64,000 nt of DNA from Oreohelix idahoensis (taxonomy: Eukaryota; Mollusca; Gastropoda; Stylommatophora; Oreohelicidae): positions 79,501-143,500 of the forward strand of contig JAMPIV010004908.1 of the NCBI GenBank assembly GCA_024509875.1, given 5' to 3'. A model generated the notes under the pieces. It did no database searches. It was given only the letters and a program-made list of their open reading frames with translations, and was not told the origin of the DNA. Below are positions 44,840-55,744 of this stretch, one piece after another. Made by a program: the position numbers and the translations under genes. Positions within the stretch are counted from its first letter, which is position 1. Each line of letters starts with the position of its first letter.

Positions 44840-46195
44840 TCAAGAAGACATCATAGACGGCCAAGAACATGGAATATTAGGGCCAACATATAGGTGTGAA
44901 CGACCAAGTAGAGATGAAATAAAGAAAGCCATAAATCTTCTGAAAGAAAGAAGAAAGCAGCTGTTCCAGAAGGCATTCCACCAGAAGCCGTCAAAACAGA
45001 TATTGATACCTCTACAGGGATATTATACAAACTACTTTTCAAAGACTAGGTGAGAGAGGAAATTCCCAGCAGAATGGAAGGAAGGTTATCTGGTCAAGTT
45101 GCGTAAGAAGAGAAATTTACAAGAGTGCACAAATTATAGAGGAATAATTTTACTATCAATGGCGGGAAAAGGTATTAAACAAAATCATCCTTGAGAGATT
45201 AAAAGAGTCCATAGACAAGCAACTGAGAGATGAACAAGCAGGTTTTCGACAAAACAAATCCTGTACAGACGAGATAGCCACATTGAGAATAATAGTGGAA
45301 CAAAGCCTGGAAAGGAATTCACAGCTATACATCAGATTCGTGGACTATGAAAAGGCATTTGACAGGTGTAGACAGAGAATCACTCTGAAAATTGATGAGG
45401 CTTTATGTAGTTCCTACGAAGATCATTAACTTAATAAAAAAGACCTATGAAGGCACGACATGCAGAGTTCTTTATGAAGGACAACTTGCAGTTCTTTTTG
45501 GGACACAACAAGTGGGTCTAAAAATACACAGGGAAAAGACAAAGATAAATGCAAGAAATGATGTTAAGGTTGAACTTGAAGAAACACCACTAAAAGATGT
45601 AGAATCGAACATGTTTCTTGGCAGCAATATAGACAAAATTGGAGGGACAGACAATGAAATACAAATACAAATACAAAAAGCAAGAGGAACTTTCATTGCA
45701 TTCGGAAACATATGGAGATCAAAAGAAATCAAGTCCAACACGAAAATGAGAATCTTCAACTCAAATGTCAAGTCAGTCCTATTGTATGGCTCTGGAACAT
45801 GGAGAACAACAAAAGCAACAACCAAAAAGCTGCAAACTTTTATAAACGGGTGCTTGCGTAGAATAGAAGGATTGAATTGGTATGGCAAAGTCACTAATGT
45901 GCAATGATGACAAGAGCCAGACAAGTGCCAGTGGAACAAGAGATGAGAAGAAGACGATGGCGATGGATAGGACACACATTGAGGAAACCTGTTGATAGCA
46001 TTACAAGGCAGTCCTTTTTATGGAATCCACAGGGAAAGAGATTCAGAGGTAGACCAAAAACACATGGAGAAGAGAACTGGATACAGAGGTGAAAATGATG
46101 AGGAAAACATGGAAAGAACTTGAGTAGATGGCACGTGACAGGAGGACTTGGCATGTGTTTGTTGAAGGCCTATGATCCTTAGGGAGCTAAATGGC
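44840..46195 (+). pseudogene. RTE-type LINE, 5'-truncated with internal deletion
   Basis: Plus strand. RPSRDEIKKAINLLKERK (about 44,905), then RT: EQAGFRQNKSCTDEIATLRIIVEQ (about 45,232-45,303), FVDYEKAFDR (about 45,340). After TYEGTTCRVLYEGQLAV the sequence jumps at about 45,498 to QQVGLKIHREKTKI, so the stretch containing the catalytic YADD box is missing. The end follows: [70 protein letters not shown], and 'ttgttgaaggcctatgatccttagggagctaa' before a short TGATT tail. Several frameshifts and stops. Same family as 41.2, 24.3 and 59.4-60.26 kb. Confidence 0.88.
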
Positions 46196-46689
46196 ATTGT
46201 GATTGATTTATACAGGTCAGGCCATAGGACTGGAAGTGAATTCTAAGATTAGAAGAGAGTAACCCCAGAGACATCACCTTTCGCCCGCTCTAGGATCCAA
46301 CTTTAAATGCACTCAGGTAGACACCTAACACACACGAAAGAGACGGCATCTCAAATCAGCTGCCCGACAATATTCAGACGTTTCATGAGCTAAAGGTCCG
46401 TGCTAGCACGAAAAAAAGCTCAGGGTGAGTTGCAATATGTACATTGTGTCGTTTTATTTTTGCAGTTTGATATGTATAATATATTTGTGGATGTACATTG
46501 ATAAATGAGACTGGCAGCCTAATCACTAAAAATAACTTGACACATGAACCACCACTGCAGGATATATATATTTATCTCAGTTGTTGTCTACCACTGTTAA
46601 AAAGCACTTTCATCCGACTCTTACTTACTTAGTCGTTCCTCTACTATCGTGAGGTGTAAAGGTTTGGAAGAGAGTGCGCCAGAAGAAAA

Positions 46690-47035
46690 TAAACAAGTAG
46701 GTCCTAGAAAACCTAGGTATGATAAGAGAATTAATAAAAGAGATCAAAATTAGACAGCTAAAATATTTTGGCCATATAAAAAGACATAACACCTTGCATA
46801 AAGCCAGACTAGGAAGAAGAGTTCAAGGCAAACGTGGAAGAGGAAGATATCGCTATAAATGGGAAGATAACATCAAGAGATAGGCAAAAAAGAGTCTACC
46901 AGAGTGTACCATCAAGACAAGAGACAGGACAGAGTCTATCAGAGTACACCATCAAGACAAGAGACGGAAGACGTTGGAGATCCATTGCAGCCGACCTTCG
47001 TTGCGGAGATTGCAGCTGATGACGATGATGTAATA
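46690..47035 (+). pseudogene. LINE C-terminal tail fragment, second family
   Basis: Encodes IKIRQLKYFGHIKRHNTLHKA, LGRRVQGKRGRGRYRYKWEDNIKR and, in the next frame, GRRWRSIAADLRCGDCS. This is the conserved tail after the RT domain of many LINE ORF2 proteins. An internal ~45-bp tandem duplication (ccatcaagacaagaga, two copies at about 46,908 and 46,953) interrupts it. Confidence 0.7.
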
Positions 47036-47179
47036 CTGTGAAAACTAAACGGTTTTTTCCCATCTATATGGGGTCGCTATAAAACTTTAAAAACTTACAT
47101 TCTTTCTTTTCTTTGAGTATATGTCACACAGTCAAGTTTACTCATCAACACCTCTCTTTTTTTTTTAAACGGTCGGTGT

Positions 47180-47935
47180 ATTTCTCTAAATCTCGCTCTT
47201 TTGACTTTCTTCTTATACTTCTAAATCTCGCTCTATTGACGATCTTCGCACTACTCTAAACCTCGCTCTTTTGACGATTTTCTTACTCCAAAAAGACCTG
47301 CTATTTAGATGATCTTTGCACTCCACATAGCTTCGATCGTTAAAAGATCTTCATATTGGTTCAAAACCTCACTTGTTAAGCACTCTTTGTAATAAAAATC
47401 TCACTCTTTAGACTATCTCCTCATCGCCTCGCTCGTTAAGAACTATTCGCACTTTTCAAATCCTTGCACTTTGTACTAACAATCCTACTCTTCAGACTAT
47501 CTTTGTACTCTGAAAAACTACGTTCTTTAGATAATCTTGGGACCTAAGACGAGTCAACAGTGAGGAATGCAGTCAGGGTCAGCGAACCAGAGCTGACCAA
47601 GACCCTACTCCACCTCCAAGTGGTGGTCCTGGACACAGGCTGCATCACTACAGTCTGGCTAAGAGAGTGGGGATCGAAGTAGGAAGGCAAACCCGGTCCT
47701 AAAAAATGCCGTACAGAAGTCGGATGTGTCGGGCCGAAAGGCGCAGATATCGCAGCTTTGCTGTAAACGGCGACACAACGCAACCAACGTCCTTTTCAGG
47801 ACGAACGCAGAAGAAGAAGAAGATAATCTTGGTATTAATAATAACCCTGCTGTTTAGACAATTTTCTTCTCCCCAGATATCTCTCTCTCTGTAGACAATC
47901 TTTTTACTCCTCAACATCTCGCTCTTTAGACGATC
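47180..47935. repeat. degenerate minisatellite (CTCGCTCTTTAGACGATCTT-like), split by a SINE
   Basis: About ten loose copies of a roughly 35-45-bp unit around 'aaatctcgctctttagacgatcttcgcact' run from 47,180 to 47,540 and resume at 47,833-47,935. The insertion at 47,541-47,820 interrupts it cleanly. The repeat is old and diverged. Confidence 0.65.
47541..47820 (+). mobile_element. SINE-like retroposon with 12-bp target duplication (copy 1)
   Basis: 280 bp flanked by the perfect direct repeat AGATAATCTTGG (47,529-47,540 and 47,821-47,832), ending in (AAG)n. It shares its body ('gggtcagcgaaccagagctgacc', 'ctccacctccaagtggtggtcctgg', 'gtcggatgtgtcgggccgaaag') with 51,712-52,008. No clear Pol III A or B box is visible, so its origin (tRNA, 5S or LINE-derived) is open. 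Confidence 0.85.
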
Positions 47936-48144
47936 ATAAACCTGGGATTACTGAGGTAGCACCCAAAAAAAGGAAAGAAAAAAGAAGTACATGTCCTCCA
48001 AGACTGTCGGCTCCATGGAAGGTGCAGTGTAGCAGCAGTGCCTTCTCCAAACCAGATAATGGAGAAACTGTACGGTCAGGAGAGAACCTTGAGACGGATT
48101 GTTTTATAAGAAAGACATATGTGATTATTTAAGAGTGAACAAAG

Positions 48145-48180
48145 AAGAAGAAGAATAATAAGAAGATGAAGAAGAAGATT
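48145..48180. repeat. (GAA)n/(AAG)n microsatellite
   Basis: Short purine-rich GAA/AGA/AAG tract. Possibly the tail of a further SINE-like insertion ('ctccatggaaggtgcagtg' precedes it), but no second copy was matched. Confidence 0.6.
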
Positions 48181-48526
48181 AATGAGGTGATTCATCCTTT
48201 TACTGAAACATCAGAAGTTCATGTTTGTAGAATTTCAAAAATACATGCTATGCATCCACAATGGTTGTATATATTAAATCTTAAACATTCGGAGTTGAGA
48301 TAAACCTACGCTAAAGCTACAATAATATTTCTCGCTATCTTCTTCTTCTTAGATCCATTAACCGGTGACTGATAAGGCATCCAGTGATTAACACACCTAA
48401 TAATATAAAAAATCGAGGGAGTAGAGGGGAACTGTGGTAAGACGTGGAGTACAATGGATGGGTTTGAAAAAAAAATCGAAAAAAGGTGATTCGTCTTACG
48501 AGGACAAGAGACAAAGAAAATAGTCT

Positions 48527-48554
48527 ACGTTACGGCCACAAGGCCTTCGTCAGG
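48527..48554 (-). ncRNA. hammerhead-ribozyme-like core associated with the Penelope-like element
   Basis: The minus strand reads CTGACGA, then a stem AGGCC-TTGT-GGCC, then GTAAC. This is the conserved hammerhead core (CUGANGA, stem II, GAAA) that Penelope-like elements are known to carry in their terminal repeats. The GAAA box reads GUAA here, which should abolish cleavage. It lies about 380 bases downstream of the element's stop, the expected place. Confidence 0.65.
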
Positions 48555-48936
48555 AAAGGAAAGAAAGTGAAGGCTAGATAGGACACATAAGAACTAGGTA
48601 CTTCCCTGAAGGCAAGACGTCGAAATCCTATCAATATTCGCTGTCCACCTGATGGGCGCGTGGCTGAACAGGAAAAGACTTCTGCCGCCGGATGTACACT
48701 ATACATACTAAGAAACTAAAAACTAAAAAACGACACCGAACAATGAACTACCCAAACGTAATAAAAGTGGGGACTAGAAATAGAAGAGGACAGAATGAGT
48801 GGGAGATAAATAAATATGAAATAAAAAATCAAGACAAATTAGAAACAGTGTATATTCATACATATAATGGAGGATGGCATAAAAATAGGATAAGAGTGGA
48901 AAGAGTCAAAATAGAGCAAGAGAGGAAAGGGTGACC

Positions 48937-51455
48937 TCAGACAAAGGTGTGGAAAGTGTTGAGACCGGCTGGTTTTAAACACCCCATGCGGTGGATAAGA
49001 CGGTTCTCAAGTTGTTCTCGGCTGGCCGTGTCAGAGGAGCAGGATCGGATCGCTGTGACCTGGATGTCGATGGGACCATGGTGGTCAGGACCATTGAAGT
49101 GTATGGCAACTGGTGTGGACTTTTGCTGAGCGATGTCATTTAAGTGCTGGCTGAATCTGTCCCCAAGTCGTTTGCCTGTTTGGCCAATATAGGTTTTGCA
49201 GCAACGTTTACATATGATCGTATAAATGACATTGCGCGATTCACACGTGAAGCTACTAGTGATGGTGTACGTAGCCTTAGGAAAGGACACCTTCTGGTTT
49301 GAGATGACATACTTGCACGTGTTGCATCGTGTCCGACCACAGGGTAGTGTGCCAAAGTGAGTGGCATTCTCCTTTGGGAGACGGCTGTGAACAAGAAGAT
49401 CCTTCAAGTTCTTGTCTCGTCTATATGCCCCCAAAGGTGCTTCACTGAATACTTCTTGGGTCACAGGCTCTGCTTGGAGGATAGGGAGGTGGCGGAAAAG
49501 GATCTGTTTGACAGTAGTACTGTGAGGGTGATAGGTCAAGATTAATTTGACTCTATCCGAAGTGGATTTATAGTGAGGTTTGAGGGCCTCCTGACGAGAG
49601 ATGGCGAGCACACGTTGGAGAGCAGAGGTGAGAACATGTTCTGGATAAAGTCTGTTACGGAAGAAATCCAACATCTCATTTGCTCGGAAGTGGAAGTCAT
49701 CGTCGTCTTGGCATAAACGGCGGAAGCGGAGAAGTTGTGAAAAAGGAAGGGAGTCACGACAGGCCCGAGGATGAGAAGAGGTATACAGGAGGTAGCTGTG
49801 GGCATCTGTCGGCTTGTAGTATACTGAGGTATTAAGGCCGGAGGGCGTGATAGAAATAGTAATGTCAAGTAAGTTGACAGATACGGTGGAGACGAGGGAG
49901 GTGAACTTGATGGTGGGGTGAAAGTGGTTGACAAAGTCGATGAAGCGGTGTAAATCAGTCTCAGACATATCTGTGAGACCTATGCCATCATCGATATATC
50001 TGCGGTAAAACCCGGGGAAAGGACCGGAGTATTGTTGCCATATCTGATGCTCCAAGTGGCCCATGAATAGACAGGCATAGCTGGGACCCATCTTCGTTCC
50101 CATGGCAACACCACTAATTTGGTCAAAAAAACTGACCATTGAATTCAAAGGAATTCAGTTTAAGGACCAGTTCAGCAAGACGGAGAAGAGTGTCAGTGGA
50201 TATAGAAGGGCAAGTGCGCTGGTCCAGAAAAAACCGAAGAGCTCGGAGACCATCAGAGTGGGGAATAGAGGTATACAGAGAACAGACGTCTAGCAAGAAA
50301 AGACGGTAGGAGCGGTCTGCTGGGAGTCGGATAGAGGAGAAAGTTGTAAGAGCGTGATTGGTGTCTTTGATAAAGGAGGGAAGATTCTCAACGATAGGCT
50401 TGAAAATGCTATCGAGGAAGTCAGAAATGTGTTCAGTAGGACAAGAACAGGCTGAGACAATAGGTCTTCCAGGGTTTTCGATCTTATGAATTTTGGGGAG
50501 CATGTAGAATACAGGCTTGCCCAAAGAGCTGTCATGAATCCTAAGATGAGATGCTTTGGGAGGAAGATCATTACTAGTGATGAGCTGTTTAATAGTGTTG
50601 TGTACTATGCGATTGTTAGAGACAGTCGCATCGCTGGTCCAGGGCCTGTAAAAAGAGCCATTGGTCAACTGGTTTTTACCTTCACTTAGGTACAAGTCCT
50701 TCTGCCAGACGACAATGGCTCCTCCCTTGTCAGCCGGTTTGATGACAATGTCGTCTCTACGGCGAAGAAGGGAGAGAGCACGGGACTCTGCCGAAGTGAG
50801 ATTGGAATAATGCAATCTACGAGGGCGGAGCTGCTGAATGTCATGGATGGTGTTCTTGATATACAGGTCCAGGGCATGAGAGGCCCCAGGCTTAGGTGTA
50901 AACGGAGGTTTAGTAGAGTCAGAAAAGCGTGCGAAGATGTCGGATTCAGCCTGAGACTGCGGAGTGCTGTCTTCCTCTCTAAAATGGAGCTTCAGCCTCA
51001 TGCGACGGTGAAACAGATGAACATCCTGGAGGAGATTGTATTGGTCTAAGGTCGGACGAAGAGGAACAAATTTTAGGCCCTTACTAAGAACGGAGCGCTC
51101 TCCCTCAGAGAGGGGTAGATCTGGGGGGATGCAGACTACCTGAGTGCATGATGGAGTGGAGGATGGTGGGGGTAGCTTTGGGGGTAGGGATGAGACGGGA
51201 TAGTTTATGGTGTTTAGACGTGGAAAGGGACTCATGCAGCTGCCGGTTCAGTGTGTGGATAGTGGTGCGTATCATAGAATAGAAACGGAAGTTGTTGGAG
51301 GTGAGACAACGTAAGCGAAGCAGAAGCTGGGTCTGTTGCTCACTGAGGTCTGATAAAAGGCGGGAGTGGCTGGCGGCCACTACGCGCATACGTTGAAAGC
51401 CACATCTGGTCTCAATTCGTTGTAGGAGACGTTGTTCCCTAAGATTGAGTGTACC
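48937..51455 (-). pseudogene. Penelope-like retroelement ORF: RT plus GIY-YIG endonuclease, two frameshifts
   Basis: Read on the minus strand. N-terminal part from about 51,455 (VVAASHSRLLSDLSEQQ), a frameshift near 51,150-51,230, then LSEGERSVLSKGLKFVP and RRRDDIVIKPADKGGAIVVW (about 50,750), GKPVFYMLPKIHK (about 50,510), RLFLLDVCSLYTSIP (about 50,295). A second frameshift lies near 50,130-50,145, then GVAMGTKMGPSYACLF and the catalytic YIDD (about 49,990). C-terminal: zinc-binding-like LPCGRTRCNTC (about 49,335), then GIY-YIG nuclease (VIYTIICKRCCKTYIGQTG, about 49,225-49,170, with the downstream Arg in LGDRFSQHL). These are the hallmarks of endonuclease-bearing Penelope-like elements, nearest in style to the Neptune/Poseidon groups. 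The stop is at 48,937-48,939. Apart from the two shifts all core residues look present. Confidence 0.92.
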
Positions 51456-51479
51456 AGCAGATGGATGAAAATTGGAAGA

Positions 51480-51615
51480 GAATCCATTTTAACACACCTA
51501 GTGACGTCTCCTCCCGTAGCAAAAAACCCTTTCCATTCTGCTCTGTCTGCGGCCATCTTTCATGCTGTGCACCAATTATGGCTTATGCAGCTCCTTTCGC
51601 CTCCATAGTTCTTTT
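51480..51615 (-). pseudogene. short LINE C-terminal tail remnant
   Basis: The minus strand reads MAADRAEWKGFFATGGDVT (about 51,555-51,499), resembling the 'ADRxxWRxLVA' end of LINE ORF2 proteins. Less than 50 codons remain. Confidence 0.4.
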
Positions 51616-51711
51616 CAAAAATGCAAATTAATTGTTCACGGTTTGACAGCATGAATGAATGTCAGGATACAGGATAAAAGACAAAAGGCCAGGCTGTCAG
51701 ATGGGCCTGCG

Positions 51712-52008
51712 GGACCAAAGACAGCAAACGAGATGAATGCAGTCAGCGACTCATAGCTTGACTGATTGTGTCAGGGTCAGCGAACCAGAGCTGACCATGA
51801 CCCTACTCCACCTCCAAGTGGTGGTCCTGGAAACAGACTGCAGTCTGGCCGAGAGAGTAGGGATCGAAAAGGGAAGGCAAACCCTGTCCCAAAAATGTTA
51901 TGCTTAAATCGGATGTGTCGGGCCGAAAGACGCAAATATCGCAGCTTCGCTGGAAACGGACAAAACTCAACCATCGTCCTTTCAAGACGAACGCAGTAGA
52001 AGAAGAAC
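51712..52008 (+). mobile_element. SINE-like retroposon with 11-bp target duplication (copy 2)
   Basis: 297 bp flanked by ATGGGCCTGCG at 51,701-51,711 and 52,009-52,019. Same body as 47,541-47,820 and the same AGAAGAAGA tail. It is slightly longer at the head ('gactcatagcttgactgattg' near 51,750 is absent from copy 1). Two copies with independent target duplications define a real retroposon family. Confidence 0.85.
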
Positions 52009-52221
52009 ATGGGCCTGCGTACCTAATTCTTAACCTTTTTATAGTAAAGTTCGTTCTTTCTTTCGTTTTGTCAAGTTGTTTTTGTCGACCTCTCTTTCGT
52101 CATCCTTATGGGCTCAATAGCATAGCAGTTATGGTGAATGTACCGGGGTCTCTTCTGAGGACTCTCTTGTGTGTGACAATGTTAAACGTCGTATTTTGTT
52201 ACAGTAATTGTCAAGTATTAC

Positions 52222-52349
52222 CTACCCGTAAGATTTCCATATCCATCCACATTACGTCATTCGGAGAACTAGGTCCAGACCCTTTGTCGTCATCAGAAAC
52301 TGAGCTCAGTGTCTTGCTACTTCTCTTCTTGCGTCTGGGATTGCAAAAA
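52222..52349 (-). CDS. candidate internal exon B: basic, Ser/Asp-rich cytoplasmic tail
   Basis: The minus strand has an acceptor with a good pyrimidine tract (GTGTTTCTTCCAG ending at 52,350). One leading base then completes a codon, followed by FCNPRRKKRSSKTL, SSVSDDDKGSGPSSPN and DVMWMDMEILR. A polybasic patch, likely casein-kinase-type serines and an acidic/aromatic end suit a receptor cytoplasmic tail. Two donors are possible: CGG|GTAGGT (exon end 52,226, phase 0) or GTAG|GTAATA (exon end 52,222, phase 1, compatible with exons C1-C3). Entry in phase 2 matches the phase-2 end of the transmembrane exon at 61,355, giving Cys at the junction after KRTEKK. Read unspliced it would stop seven codons further on. 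No homologue recognised. Confidence 0.5.
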
Positions 52350-52419
52350 CTGGAAGAAACACATGGAAGATTATAGATAAAACAAACGAGTTTATTACCT
52401 GATTCTGAACGGGATTGCA

Positions 52420-52441
52420 TTCATTCATTCATTCATTCATA
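52420..52441. repeat. (CATT)n microsatellite
   Basis: Five CATT units directly left of the mariner end. Confidence 0.8.
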
Positions 52442-53735
52442 CGAGGGGCATTCAGAAAGTAATGCACCACATCGTTTTTCTCAGCTAATAATGAAGATAG
52501 AAGCATGAAATGTTGCACACTTCAAATATGGCATGTGCCAATTGTGTGCACCAAATTGCACCGCAACCGGCCAAATAATACGGCTGCCCTAAACTGTTAA
52601 AATGGAGCATGTTAGCAACTTGCGTTATAAGCAGCGAATTGTGATAGAATTTCTCGTTGCAGAGAAGGAAACTGTTGTGAACATTCACAAGCGTCTATGT
52701 GATGTGTATGGAAGTTTTGCATTCGACAGGAGTACAGTCAGTCGCTGGGTTCAGAGAATCAAAGAATCAGGAAGAGGAGATACGGAGCTGCTTGATCGGC
52801 CGCGCCGTGGACGTCCTGCCACAGCCACCAACGCAGAAATGTTGAAATGCGCTGAGGGCATTATTCTTACTGATAGGCGAATCACTACTCAACAATTGGC
52901 CTTACAGCTGTCAGTCAGCATTAGTAGCCCAAATGCAGTTATAAAAACTCTCGGGTTTTCTAAGGTTTTCGCAAGATGGGTTCCTCGAAGTCTCACAAAT
53001 GACCACCGACTGCAAAGGAAAGCAATTTCTTCTGAATTGTTGTAGCGTTTCAATGCTGATGGAGAGAACTTTTTGGCTAAGATCGTTACAGGTGACGAAA
53101 CCTGGGCACATCATTTTGAACCTGAGAGAAAAAGACAGTCAATGGAGTGGCATCATCCGCAATCACCACGAAAAAAGAAATTCAAGACAATTCCTTCAGC
53201 TGGAAAGGTCATGATCACTGTCTTTTGGGACATTGAAGGTGTGATTCTTGTGGACGTTATGCCAAGAGGAGAGACAATCAATTCGCAAGCTTACATTAAG
53301 ACATTGAAAAAACTCAATCAACGTTTTCGCAGAGTTCAAGCGCAAGAGTCCAGCAGACCTGCTTCTCCTTCACGACAATGCGCGCCCTCACACAAGTCTG
53401 GCAACACGGGAAGCAATCACCAAATTGGGTTGGACTGTACTTCCCCATCCACCCTATAGTCCCGATTTGGCACCCGCTGATTTTCATCTATTTGGTCCAC
53501 TTAAAGATGCACTATGTGGAACAAGGTTTGAAGATGATGAAGGAGTGATTCGTGCAGCGAAGAAATGAGTACATGATCAAGAAAAAATCTGATACGGGCT
53601 AGAAATACATGCACTTGTTTCGCGCTGGCATAAAGCCGTACAAGTTGATGGAGATTATGTTGAATAATACCGATGTTTACATGGCATATCCATGTATATT
53701 GTGTATAAATTTCATGCTTTTTGAATAAACAGCTC
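52441..53735 (+). mobile_element. mariner transposon (DD34D), ends approximate
   Basis: Left end TACGAGGGGCATTCAGAAAG at 52,440 has the form of a mariner inverted terminal repeat next to a TA target. The right end is uncertain; 'tcatgctttttgaataaacagc' near 53,708 could be a decayed inverted partner. Contains one broken transposase gene. Confidence 0.7.
52602..53667 (+). pseudogene. mariner transposase (DD34D), one stop and frameshift
   Basis: ATG 52,602. Helix-turn-helix DNA-binding half: LRYKQRIVIEFLVAEKETV, YGSFAFDRSTVSRWVQRIK. An in-frame TAG at 53,043 interrupts the linker. Catalytic core: VTGDETWAHH (Asp about 53,094), then a frameshift between about 53,330 and 53,350, HDNARPHTSLATREAI (Asp 53,374), HPPYSPDLAPADFHLFGPL (Asp about 53,479). 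The last two are separated by 34 residues. Further stops near 53,570 and 53,590. Inactive. Acts in the nucleus on TA targets when intact. Confidence 0.92.
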
Positions 53736-54060
53736 CTGAGAGCAACCACAGTAGCTGTTCCCCTGGCATAAAGCCTGCACCAAAGCATACATGTATCCTA
53801 GCAGCAATGATTTCTGTAGAACTTTATTTTACCTGACGAGAATACGTCACCATACACGACCTCATTTTAGTCGCCCCATACGACACCCCGATGCAGCTTA
53901 GTCCTATTCTTTCTTTGCTTCAGCCATTTTCAGCGAAACATGTAATTTGTATCTTTTGCCAAAATATTTAGTTTACCTTATGTGATGGGCCGGAAATCGC
54001 TCCCAGGTATCCTCTCGTTTTGTCAGTTTGATTGTTTGACTTCTTGGACTTGCCCCCACC

Positions 54061-54116
54061 ACTACGCGAGCCCACGTCACTGCGCGAGCCCACGTCACTG
54101 CGCGAACCCACGTCAC
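54061..54116. repeat. 18-bp tandem repeat, three copies
   Basis: ACTGCGCGAGCCCACGTC three times with one or two changes. Each copy carries CCCACGTCAC. Confidence 0.85.
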
Positions 54117-54837
54117 CATTGAGGCGGCGGGCATTGGTTTTCTGAGCGTTTATTGTGTTGTAAAAAACTGACGCAGGATTCGCGAGGGAGATTTATTCGC
54201 AAGAGCGGCTACAGGAAGAAGATGCGAAATTAGATACGTAGAGTTTGCATAGGCATGTGAACACTTGAGTTAGATTTTAAGTAGAGTATTTCCTAGTGAC
54301 GTTAACATTAGTTTTCGGTAGCTTTAAAATTAGTTTCAGCGTGGCCCAGTTCCAGTATTCGATCAAATAGATAAGTATGTGTTTACTAAGGAGATTCCTA
54401 CTGGGGAATTAGAATTCGTTTTAATGTCATAAAATAGTGGTAGGGATGTGGATATATTTTATTCATGGTGTAAGAAGTCCATTTCACTGCTGCAGGAAGA
54501 TAGTATACGTATTTCATACACGGAACTGTACAGAAATTATATCAGGTACTGAAATAGACATAGAATTAGCTTCATGGCAAGATGGCGTCTGTGAACAGGC
54601 ATGGACATTTTGAGTTACCACGTGTTCGGTGGATAATGAAGTTAAGCATTTCTATTATTATAATAATTGTCTTCATTAATGCAAATATAGTTTAGTTTAT
54701 GGTAACTCACGATATTTTATTACAATTCTACTGTATATTTTTAGTGGGTTACTTTGAGGTGAGAATAGTTACATCTGATAGAATATTTTTATGTACATAG
54801 TTTTCGTGTTAGATTTCTTGTGAGCATAATGCCCCTC

Positions 54838-55412
54838 CTTTGTGCGTGAGGCACTTTGAGACATAAGCGTTTCTCTGTTTGCTCCTTGTGGAGCCTGCAA
54901 ACACCAATTTGGCTGGCGTCCACCACAGGCTTGCACGAAGCATTTATATGCTATTGCAGTGGTTGTTTCTGTAACAATGCGTTTCATATGATGAGATTCC
55001 CAGTCTCATCAGTCGTCATATACGACACGCTTGTTGTCAGTCCCACCAGTCGTCACATACGACATGCTTCAGAGAGCAGGAACGAATATTGATGTGGGTT
55101 GGTTGCGAGGTGGTAGTTTTATTCTCATTAAGGAGAGTATTGGTTGTACATAGTGTTTAATTCTGTTTTATGCCCATTTTATTATTATTTAATTATTGTC
55201 ATGGCATGGAGGGGTGAAGGATGGTTTATGAGAGCACGTGGGCTCACTTGGAGATATAATTATTTCTCTTCTCGCTCCTCATGGAGCATGGAGCCACCAA
55301 TGTGGCTGGCCTCCGTATGAAGCCCGGACAAAGCAGTCATATGCTCTTGTAGCAGTGGCTTCTGTAACAATCTGTGTTACATGGTGAGATTGCCAGCCTC
55401 GCGCACAACACC
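54838..55412. repeat. diverged direct duplication, two units of about 180 bp
   Basis: Shared order in both units: 'tttctctt.t.gctcctt.tggagc', 'ccaat.tggctggc.tcc', 'gc.catttatatgct..t.gcagtgg.t..ttctgtaacaat', 'catatgatgagatt.ccagtctc'. Units at about 54,860-55,015 and 55,255-55,405. Part of a larger repeat of unknown class. Confidence 0.6.
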
Positions 55413-55744
55413 ACACTAGTATGGCAGTGGGTGTGTGTATAATAGTGGAATGTTTCAGGTGGCGTGGAAGAACGGGCTGTTTGTCAGGTAAAAGTATGGA
55501 GTTTCTAATTATTTAATTATGAAGATTTTAACTAGTCAGTGCTTTATTTGCATTTCAGGTTAATTCATGAGCACTAGCTGGGTGTTTGTTTGTTTAATGT
55601 TTGTTTAGTGTTCGGCTGTTTGTTTATTTACTCTTTGTCACTGACTGAGTTGTAAACCATCAATAAATTACTACCCCTGCTTCAGAATCAAGAGTTTTAT
55701 TGTTGTACGTTTCTGGTGTGAGTGTGAATAACGTGATCACATAT

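Larger units (their letters stand above)
53740..55740. other. non-coding stretch with internal duplications, probably LTR or leader of the gypsy element to the right
   Basis: No gene. It contains an 18-bp tandem repeat at 54,061 and a diverged duplication of about 180 bp (54,838 and 55,225). An AATAAA at 55,660 precedes the first pol-like sequence at about 55,745. LTR limits could not be set because no matching copy was found after 59,250. Confidence 0.35.

Noticed and set aside
48937..50148. A stand-alone GIY-YIG endonuclease gene
   Set aside because: The frame is continuous, after one shift, with Penelope-type RT upstream; it is the nuclease domain of that element.
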